A DNA stretch of 8,821 bases from an uncultured Bacilli bacterium. Its GTDB lineage: Bacteria; Bacillota_I; Bacilli_A; RFN20; CAG-288. Location: positions 1-8,821 of the forward strand of contig CAOSOP010000041.1 of the NCBI GenBank assembly GCA_948525355.1, read 5' to 3'. A program made the translations under genes and the position numbers. Below are positions 1 to 5,884 of the stretch, in pieces. Under the pieces are notes generated by a model that was given only the letters and a program-made list of their open reading frames with translations, did no database searches and was not told the origin of the DNA. Numbering within the stretch: the stretch's first letter is position 1; each line of letters starts with the position of its first letter.

Positions 1-5
1 GTTTA

Positions 6-362
6 TTATTCTGGAACAAAATATGTTCCAACTTTTTCCTCAATATAAGAAAGATGTTTGCTATCAAGAAGAGCCTTTTCATATTTCTTGCTCGCATCTT
101 CAAGTTTTGGAAGGTTGTTATCCATAGTTTCCATTGCTTTTGCATACTCTTCATTAGTTGTATCTTGAGTAAAGTGAATTGAAATAACATCGTAATCTGT
201 TGAAATATCATCACTTATCTTAAAGTATTCGTAGAGTGTTTCAAGAACTGCTTCTTTTGAATCAGCCTTTTTAACTCTGTTTTCTAAATCCTCAAGTTTT
301 CTTATAAACTCTTCAATATCGGGTATTTCACCCTTCATCATTTTGAAATCAATCTTTTCCAT
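6..362 (-). CDS. Small protein equal to the N-terminal part of an M3-family oligoendopeptidase (truncated gene or free-standing domain)
   Basis: The product is 118 residues, helical and acidic, with no signal peptide. From my knowledge of the M3 peptidases (PepF-like, about 560 residues), it resembles only their N-terminal helical lobe. The ISIHFTQDTTNEEYAKA stretch corresponds to the family's SIRHTIDTxDEFYxxE, and KYEKALLDS to the FYKALLxS segment, followed by an LE-K-G-like IEEKVGTYF. The HExxH zinc site, normally hundreds of residues further on, is absent, because the frame ends in two consecutive TAA codons (3-8). It therefore cannot be a working peptidase alone. It may be the 5' fragment of a broken pepF-like gene continuing beyond the window, or a separate small protein. 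The start is the ATG at 362, with GGAGG 5 nt upstream; a longer reading from a TTG at 374 would translate through that ribosome site. It is last in the operon, 12 nt after the M32 peptidase stop. Confidence 0.72.
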   Translation of the reverse strand: MEKIDFKMMKGEIPDIEEFIRKLEDLENRVKKADSKEAVLETLYEYFKISDDISTDYDVISIHFTQDTTNEEYAKAMETMDNNLPKLEDASKKYEKALLDSKHLSYIEEKVGTYFVPE

Positions 363-367
363 ATTTT

Positions 368-372
368 CCTCC
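368..372 (-). promoter_or_regulatory. Ribosome binding site that decides the start of the M3-like small gene
   Basis: GGAGG at 372-368 is followed by AAAAT and the ATG at 362. A longer frame opening at TTG (374) would include this site as codons, so the ATG is the better start. Confidence 0.7.
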
Positions 373-374
373 AA

Positions 375-1886
375 TCAATCTAAATCATATATTTCTTTAT
401 ACTTTGCCTTTAAATAATCGACAAAGTCATGACCATCTAAACTTCTAGAAGTTATATCTTTTATCCATTCTTTCGGTTTTAATAAGCTTGCTTTTTTGAA
501 CACATGCTCTTTCATCCATTCATTTATTTTGGATATTTCATTGTTAGCTATACACTTTTTAATATCTAACTCTTTTTCCATTTCTTTTATGTACATAGAA
601 TTATAAGCGTTGCCAATAGCATATGTGGCGAAATATCCGTATGAATTTGTCCAATGGACATCTTGCAACACACCTTCCTTATCATTTCTAACTTTAATTC
701 CTAAATACTTTTCATATAATTCATTCCACTTCTTGTTTAAGGTTTTAAAGTCGAATTTATCATTATTAATAAACTCTTTTTCGAGTTCATAGCGGATGAT
801 AATATGCATTGAATAAGTCAATTCATCAGCTTCTGTTCTGATAGGATTATTTAAATCTACTGCATTTACCGCGAGGTAGAGCTCTTCTTCACTTACATCA
901 CTTAATTGCTCTTTAAATAGCTCTAAAAGCTTTGGATAAATTAAATGGATAAACTCTTTGCTGCGTCCAATTCTATTTTCATAAAAGCGAGAGACAGATT
1001 CGTGCATACCCATGCTCATATGATCTTGTAAATGTGCATTATATATCTCATCAGGCTCATTTTGCCCAAATATCGCATGTCCTGTTTCATGGATTACTGA
1101 ATACATATTTGAGATAAACTGATTCTCATAATAATGAGTTGTAATACGCGTGTCATATCTAGATAAACTGTTGGTAAACGGATGTTCTGTTGTCGATAAC
1201 ACACCCTTTTTCTTATCAAAGCCCAAGACATCCATCAAATACTGAGAAAACTCTTCCTGCTTTTGAATTGGAAATGAACGTGATAAAAAATCAGTTCTGA
1301 TTTTTTTCTTTGAGTTCTTTACTTTTTGAATAAGAGGTATCAATTCTTCTTTCAAAAGGTTGAAATATTCATCATAATCTTTTTGTGTGAAATCTTTTTC
1401 AAAATCGCTCAGCAAAGTATCATAGCAGTTATCCTTTTTAAACTCTCTAACACTTACTAATTTCTTCTGCATTTCTACACATTCTTTTAATGTTGGCTCA
1501 AATTCTTCATAACTAGAATTTTGCTTAGCCTTTAACCAAACTCTATATGACTTATCGAATAACTTGCATGCTTTTTCAAACAATTCTGGATCTAACTTTT
1601 CGTTATTCTTTACATCTTCATAAAGTGTTTCAATTAAACGGATGTTATATTCATCTAGTTCATCTCTTTTAGCATATAAATCTTTAACTAAACCAGTGAA
1701 TTCATCACCCTTTTCTAATTCATAAGACAGCATATTTATCATCGTTGCCGATTCATCTTGATATTCTCTTCCCATTTCTGGACAAATTGTCGATGAATCA
1801 AACGATAAGACCGCGATGACATTACGAAATCTTTCAAGCCTTTCTAAAATAGAGTACAACTCTTCTAACTTCTTTCTAGTCTCCAT
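375..1886 (-). CDS. M32-family metallocarboxypeptidase (carboxypeptidase Taq type)
   Basis: This is a zinc (or cobalt) carboxypeptidase that trims residues from peptide C-termini. It is cytosolic, since there is no signal peptide or membrane segment. The 503 residues match the usual M32 length of about 500. The family motifs appear in order: HPF at 235-237, DTRIT at 245-249 (DxRxT), HETGH at 266-270 (HExxH; H266 and H270 bind metal, E267 is catalytic), HESVSRFYEN at 295-304 (third ligand E296), IRTEAD at 349-354, and GVLQDVHW at 405-412 (GxxQDxHW) followed by GYFATYAIGN. The N-terminal half is a long helical, charged region, as in the family. The ATG is preceded by an AAAGGA site 9 nt upstream, inside the end of coaE, and the CDS overlaps that gene by 11 nt, so translation is probably coupled. 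Its presence in a replication and repair operon looks like co-expression rather than shared function. All catalytic motifs are intact. Confidence 0.95.
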   Translation of the reverse strand: METRKKLEELYSILERLERFRNVIAVLSFDSSTICPEMGREYQDESATMINMLSYELEKGDEFTGLVKDLYAKRDELDEYNIRLIETLYEDVKNNEKLDPELFEKACKLFDKSYRVWLKAKQNSSYEEFEPTLKECVEMQKKLVSVREFKKDNCYDTLLSDFEKDFTQKDYDEYFNLLKEELIPLIQKVKNSKKKIRTDFLSRSFPIQKQEEFSQYLMDVLGFDKKKGVLSTTEHPFTNSLSRYDTRITTHYYENQFISNMYSVIHETGHAIFGQNEPDEIYNAHLQDHMSMGMHESVSRFYENRIGRSKEFIHLIYPKLLELFKEQLSDVSEEELYLAVNAVDLNNPIRTEADELTYSMHIIIRYELEKEFINNDKFDFKTLNKKWNELYEKYLGIKVRNDKEGVLQDVHWTNSYGYFATYAIGNAYNSMYIKEMEKELDIKKCIANNEISKINEWMKEHVFKKASLLKPKEWIKDITSRSLDGHDFVDYLKAKYKEIYDLD

Positions 1887-3267
1887 ATTTATTCTTCCTT
1901 TCTTCTATTATTTTTTTGACTTCAGCCGCAAGCTCATCAAGACTTCCGTTATTTAAAATAACCTTGATAGCCATGCTCTTTTCTTCTTCTATTTTACTAT
2001 TATAATTAAGTTTCATCATTTCTTCAATATTACCTTGTCCTCTTAGCACAAGTCTTTTTCTTCTTAAATCTTCATCAGCATCGACAAAAATATAAGTTGG
2101 AACTAAGGTATTGATAGAAGCCTTGTTATATGTCGGAGCATCGATTAAGATATTTTTATCACAATTTTCGATTAAAAACTGATTTAAATCTTCTCTAATT
2201 ATTTTATATATATATGTCTCATACTTTCTCTTAAAATTCTTAGACCTATTTAAGTGGTAGAGAACTTTTTCTTTAGAAAATCCATCACCGAATTCCTGAT
2301 AAAAATCATCTTCAATCTTCTTTATAAAACGCGCATTATCATATAATTCCTTCACCACTTTATCGCAGTCATATATCTTATATCCAGCTTCTTCAAAGAT
2401 TTTTGTGACTTCACTTTTTCCAGCACCTATAGTACCTGTTATAGCTAATACATCTTTTCGTCCTTGGCAGTACGGACAGAAAGATGTTCCTCGACCATCT
2501 AAAAATCTTTTATTTATCAATGAATTACACTGAACACATTTCTGACTAACACGGCCATAAACTTTAAGTTCATTTTGAAAACTTCCACTGTGATTTTGAC
2601 TTGATTGATATGATTTGACAGTTGAACCACCCAACTCAATAGCTTTTGTCATTATTCTTTTTGCATTATCAACAATATCTTTGACATCACTTTCTTCAAG
2701 TTCATATCCTTTAGCAAATGGTGAAATATTACAAGCAAATAGAACTTCATCAGCATAGATATTGCCGATACCTGAAATAAGTGTCTGATCGAGAATAATC
2801 TTTTTTATCATCCTCTTATCCGACTTTATCTTTTGGTATAAATCCTTATAACTGATCTCAAATGGATCAAGTGCTACAGAGTTTAAAGGCGCAATATCAT
2901 AGATATCATCGCCACTAATTATATAAGCAACAGCAAACTTTCTAGTGTCAAAGAAATATAAATATCCTTCATCGAGTTTTAAAGAAAATGATGCGCTCGA
3001 AGGAATTTCATCTAATTCATTTATAAAATAAAACAGCTTGCCTTCCATTCTCAAATGCAAAATCAAGTGCATCTCTTTCTCAAAATCAAATATGATAAAC
3101 TTTCCTTTTCTTTTTATATCAAGTATCTTTTTATCAATTAAAGCATCTACTGATAACTCGGATTTAATTATTTTGTCGTAATAAACTTTTGTCTCGACAA
3201 CTTTACGATTTAAGACCAAATCCTTTAAATGATTCTTAATCGTCTCAACTTCTGGTAGTTCTGGCAT
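1876..3267 (-). CDS. mutM-coaE: Bifunctional fusion: formamidopyrimidine-DNA glycosylase (MutM/Fpg) - dephospho-CoA kinase (CoaE)
   Basis: One open frame of 463 residues joins two enzymes. Residues 1-268 are MutM, which excises 8-oxoguanine and nicks the abasic site. The N-terminus is MPELPEVETI (Pro2 nucleophile after Met removal, Glu3). K56, HLRMEG (M74), DTRKF (107-111), the H2TH region with GIGNIYADE (166-174), GGSTVKSY (213-220) and a C4 zinc finger (C244, C247, C264, C267, with R259 in GRG) follow. Residues about 272-463 are CoaE, which phosphorylates dephospho-CoA. It shows LAITGTIGAGKS (274-285, P-loop K284), YDCDKVVKEL (299-308, the DxD position) and VDADEDLRRKRL (395-406). The usual LeaIlHP motif is replaced around 348-358, so CoaE is divergent. 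There is almost no linker (GRKDV). I chose the ATG at 3267 because MutM needs Met-Pro at the start; the upstream ATG at 3300 would add 11 residues inside polA. A GAGG site lies 9 nt upstream. The CDS overlaps the next gene by 11 nt. Confidence 0.93.
   Translation of the reverse strand: MPELPEVETIKNHLKDLVLNRKVVETKVYYDKIIKSELSVDALIDKKILDIKRKGKFIIFDFEKEMHLILHLRMEGKLFYFINELDEIPSSASFSLKLDEGYLYFFDTRKFAVAYIISGDDIYDIAPLNSVALDPFEISYKDLYQKIKSDKRMIKKIILDQTLISGIGNIYADEVLFACNISPFAKGYELEESDVKDIVDNAKRIMTKAIELGGSTVKSYQSSQNHSGSFQNELKVYGRVSQKCVQCNSLINKRFLDGRGTSFCPYCQGRKDVLAITGTIGAGKSEVTKIFEEAGYKIYDCDKVVKELYDNARFIKKIEDDFYQEFGDGFSKEKVLYHLNRSKNFKRKYETYIYKIIREDLNQFLIENCDKNILIDAPTYNKASINTLVPTYIFVDADEDLRRKRLVLRGQGNIEEMMKLNYNSKIEEEKSMAIKVILNNGSLDELAAEVKKIIEERKNKYGD
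1896..1901 (-). promoter_or_regulatory. M32 carboxypeptidase ribosome binding site within coaE
   Basis: AAAGGA at 1901-1896 is followed by a 9-nt spacer to the ATG at 1886. It lies within the last dozen codons of the coaE half, consistent with translational coupling across the 11-nt overlap. Confidence 0.65.
2451..2465 (-). other. Relic coaE start signal at the MutM/CoaE junction
   Basis: On the minus strand AAGGA (2465-2461), a 7-nt spacer (CGAAAAG) and an ATG (2453-2451) sit exactly where MutM ends and CoaE begins. The ATG is out of frame with CoaE by one base and meets TAG after two codons, so it cannot now start CoaE. Adding one base just after it would give Met-x-Leu-Ala-Ile-Thr-Gly, a normal CoaE N-terminus. 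This looks like the start region of a formerly separate coaE gene joined to mutM by a one-base change, or a sequencing indel. Confidence 0.5.
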
Positions 3268-3268
3268 T

Positions 3269-5884
3269 TTATTTAGCCTCGTACCAAGTAGTTCCAACAC
3301 TACCTTCTACTTCAAGTGGAACTGATAACTTAAACGCATTTTCCATTTTTTCTTTCACAATCCTCTTTACCTCCTCTAATTCATCTTCTTTAACCATGAA
3401 GACCAATTCATCATGAATTTGTAAAATCATCTCGCTCTTAAATCCAGTGAGCGCTTCTTCAACATCAATCATCGCCTTCTTAATCAAATCGGCTGCCGAA
3501 CCTTGAACAACCGCATTTACAGCAGCTCTTTTAGAAAATTCACGGAGAGCAAAGTTTGATGAATTAATATCAGGTAAATAACGACGCCTATTTAACATGG
3601 TTTTGGCGTATCCATTTGTTTTAGCAAACTCAATGCATTTTTCTTCAAACGGCTTAATTGATTTAAAAGTTTGATAAAATGAGTCGATTATCTTTTTTGA
3701 ATCAGAAACAGATATTTCAAGTTTTTCTGATAGACCGAAAGAAGTTGTTCCATAGACAATCGAAAAATTAACTGTCTTAGCGATTCTTCTTTCTAAGCTT
3801 GTCACATCCTTAATATCTTTATTAAAGAGTTTAGCAGCCGTAACAAGATGAATGTCTTCATTTGAATTAAACACTTGTATAAGATCCTCATCACCGCTTA
3901 AATGAGCCAACAGTCTAAGTTCAATTTGTGAATAATCAAATGACAAGAACAAGGAGTTATCAGGATAAAAGAATGATTTTCTAATTTCCTTTCCTTCGTT
4001 ATCTTTGATAGATATATTTTGTAAATTCGGATCACTCATCGAGAGTCGACCTGTTGTTGTTAAAGCTTGATTAAATATTGCGTGAAGCTTATTATCTTCA
4101 TAAATATTATTTGGCAAAGCATCTGTATAACTTGTTATTAGTTTTGAATATTTTCGATACTTTATAATAAGAGGAATTACTGGATGATCATTTATTAACT
4201 TGAGCAAGACATCGTTAGAAGTTGACCCCTTTTTATCAACTTTTCTTATCCCCAACTCATCATATAAAAATGCTGACACTTGTTTAGGAGAATTTAGATT
4301 TAATGGTTCACTAGCATATGAATATATTTCATCACTGATTTTATCCATCGTTTCATGCAATCTCAAAGAAAACTCTTTAAGAGATTTAAGGTCAAGAGGA
4401 ACACCACGAATCTCCATCAATGCTAAAACTCTTGCTAATTTCAATTCAATATTAAAATATAAATCTATCTGCTCTTCTTCTTTCAATCTGTTCAAAGCAA
4501 TTTCCTTTAAAGAAATAAGTGCACTAGCAACGCTTAAGAATATATCCTCTTCCTCATTGATTGGATAAGCATATGACTCTAACACAGATCTTGGATCATC
4601 TGAGACATTGGTATCGATTAAGTATGTAGCGAGCAAAAGGTCAAAAACACATTTAGCTTCAACTTTTATTCCATATCTAGAGAATATATAATATAGTGCC
4701 TTGTCGTCATAAGTAACATATTCCTTTGAACTATTTGAAAAGAAAGTATCGATTTTTGAATCGATAATATCATCTGATTCAATAAAATAGATGTTTTTTT
4801 CAGTGATTAAATAAAGTCCGCTTATATCTTCTAGATGATAGTTTCTTTTTTTATATGAAAACACAGCTCCAACAAAGTTTTTATCATTAACTTCATCAAT
4901 GCTTTTGATTTTTTTTACACCATCATAATCGCTCTTTTTAAATCCTAAAGGCATCGATGATTCAGGCTTAATGCTATCAGCCAATTCAAATAAGCTCTCT
5001 TGGTTTAAGAAATCTTCTAAGAATCTTTTAAACTCATATTTTTTATAAAAAGCAACTATTTCCTCTTTGACTATCGGCTTAAGCAGAGATTCCTTATAAT
5101 AATCTTCTACATCTAAATCTGTAACTATTCGCGCTAATTCCTTGCAGAATTTTCCTTCTTCTTGGTGAGCGATAATATTTGCCGCAAGTTTAGAATTCAC
5201 TCCTTCCATTGAGTTAATAATATCCTCTAAACTCTCATAACTTGATAACAACTTACATGCAGTTTTATCACCTACACCAGGAATTCCTTTGAAATTATCA
5301 CTAGTATCACCGACTAAACCTTTGTAATCGCATATTTGACTTGCCTTTACACCAAATTTTTCAACAATATTTTCTTTGTTATAAACTTCAATTTCCGATA
5401 AGCCTTTACGTAAAAAGTTAACTGAAACATTGTCATCGATCAATTGAAGATAATCCTTATCAGAAGTATAAAGCAAGACCTCATCGCCGCGCGATTTAGA
5501 AAAATTTGCTAAGCTTCCCGCTAAATCATCAGCCTCATACCCTTCTAGTTCACAGTGAAATATCTTCATCACATCAAGCATTTCTTTAGCAATTGGAATC
5601 TGCGCTAATAACTCAGGTTCAATCGGTTTTCTCTGCATCTTATAAGATTCAAGCATTTTCGACCTAAAAGTCTTTTTACCAGTATCAAAACAAACGACTA
5701 TTCGATCACCGCTTTCTAAATCTTGTCTTAAACTTCTGATGAACTTATGAAAGACATATATTGCATTAACTGGAATATTGCTTTTGGTTCTCATCAACGC
5801 ACTTTTATCCATTGAAGGATTGAAAGTTGCATAAAACGAGCGAAATAAGAGCGAGTTACCATCTATTATTCTAATTCTATTCAT
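3269..5884 (-). CDS. polA: DNA polymerase I (5' nuclease + inactive 3'-5' exo domain + A-family polymerase)
   Basis: This enzyme removes RNA primers and fills gaps in replication and excision repair. It has 871 residues, normal for Bacillota PolA. The 5' nuclease domain (about 1-290) has its acidic residues: IIDGNSLLFR at 6-15 (D8), CFDTGKKTFR at 65-74 (D67), GYEADD at 115-120, SDKDYLQLID at 141-150 and GDTSDN at 192-197, followed by the GIPGVGDKTA hairpin. The middle domain (about 325-450) aligns with the 3'-5' exonuclease. The DxE motif is absent (VGAVFSYKK at 338-346) and only the later FDLLLATYLID (414-424) is recognisable, so proofreading is probably lost, as in Bacillus and Taq enzymes. 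The polymerase domain has TGRLSMSDPNLQNI (611-624), motif A DYSQIELR (D650), motif B RRIAKTVNFSIVYG (699-712) and motif C LQIHDEL (D825). Motif B has Ser708 where Gly is usual. The first codons overlap the dnaE end, and the stop lies 1 nt before mutM-coaE. Confidence 0.98.
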   Translation of the reverse strand: MNRIRIIDGNSLLFRSFYATFNPSMDKSALMRTKSNIPVNAIYVFHKFIRSLRQDLESGDRIVVCFDTGKKTFRSKMLESYKMQRKPIEPELLAQIPIAKEMLDVMKIFHCELEGYEADDLAGSLANFSKSRGDEVLLYTSDKDYLQLIDDNVSVNFLRKGLSEIEVYNKENIVEKFGVKASQICDYKGLVGDTSDNFKGIPGVGDKTACKLLSSYESLEDIINSMEGVNSKLAANIIAHQEEGKFCKELARIVTDLDVEDYYKESLLKPIVKEEIVAFYKKYEFKRFLEDFLNQESLFELADSIKPESSMPLGFKKSDYDGVKKIKSIDEVNDKNFVGAVFSYKKRNYHLEDISGLYLITEKNIYFIESDDIIDSKIDTFFSNSSKEYVTYDDKALYYIFSRYGIKVEAKCVFDLLLATYLIDTNVSDDPRSVLESYAYPINEEEDIFLSVASALISLKEIALNRLKEEEQIDLYFNIELKLARVLALMEIRGVPLDLKSLKEFSLRLHETMDKISDEIYSYASEPLNLNSPKQVSAFLYDELGIRKVDKKGSTSNDVLLKLINDHPVIPLIIKYRKYSKLITSYTDALPNNIYEDNKLHAIFNQALTTTGRLSMSDPNLQNISIKDNEGKEIRKSFFYPDNSLFLSFDYSQIELRLLAHLSGDEDLIQVFNSNEDIHLVTAAKLFNKDIKDVTSLERRIAKTVNFSIVYGTTSFGLSEKLEISVSDSKKIIDSFYQTFKSIKPFEEKCIEFAKTNGYAKTMLNRRRYLPDINSSNFALREFSKRAAVNAVVQGSAADLIKKAMIDVEEALTGFKSEMILQIHDELVFMVKEDELEEVKRIVKEKMENAFKLSVPLEVEGSVGTTWYEAK
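3277..3280 (-). promoter_or_regulatory. mutM-coaE ribosome binding site, supports the start at 3267
   Basis: GAGG at 3280-3277 lies 9 nt upstream of the ATG at 3267 and inside the last codons of polA. It supports starting the fusion protein at MPELPEVE rather than at the in-frame ATG at 3300. Confidence 0.6.

Noticed and set aside
6..362. Stop-codon readthrough or recoding to continue the M3 peptidase
   Set aside because: Two TAA codons in succession make readthrough unlikely, and only 2 nt of sequence remain beyond them.
363..374. TTG start at 374 for the M3-like small gene
   Set aside because: It would translate through the GGAGG ribosome site, and the ATG at 362 is properly spaced from it.
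610..792. Plus-strand open frame of 60 codons
   Set aside because: It lies antisense inside the well-supported M32 peptidase gene, with no recognisable domain.
2445..2453. ATG at 2453 as a current start for a separate CoaE
   Set aside because: It meets TAG after two codons and is out of frame with CoaE. No in-frame ATG, GTG or TTG lies close to the junction.
3268..3300. In-frame ATG at 3300 adding 11 residues to MutM
   Set aside because: MutM chemistry needs Pro at position 2, and MPELPEVE begins at 3267 with a GAGG site upstream. The extension lies wholly within polA.
4200..4568. Plus-strand open frame of 122 codons
   Set aside because: It is antisense to polA and its low-complexity Ser/Leu-rich product matches nothing; it is a shadow frame.
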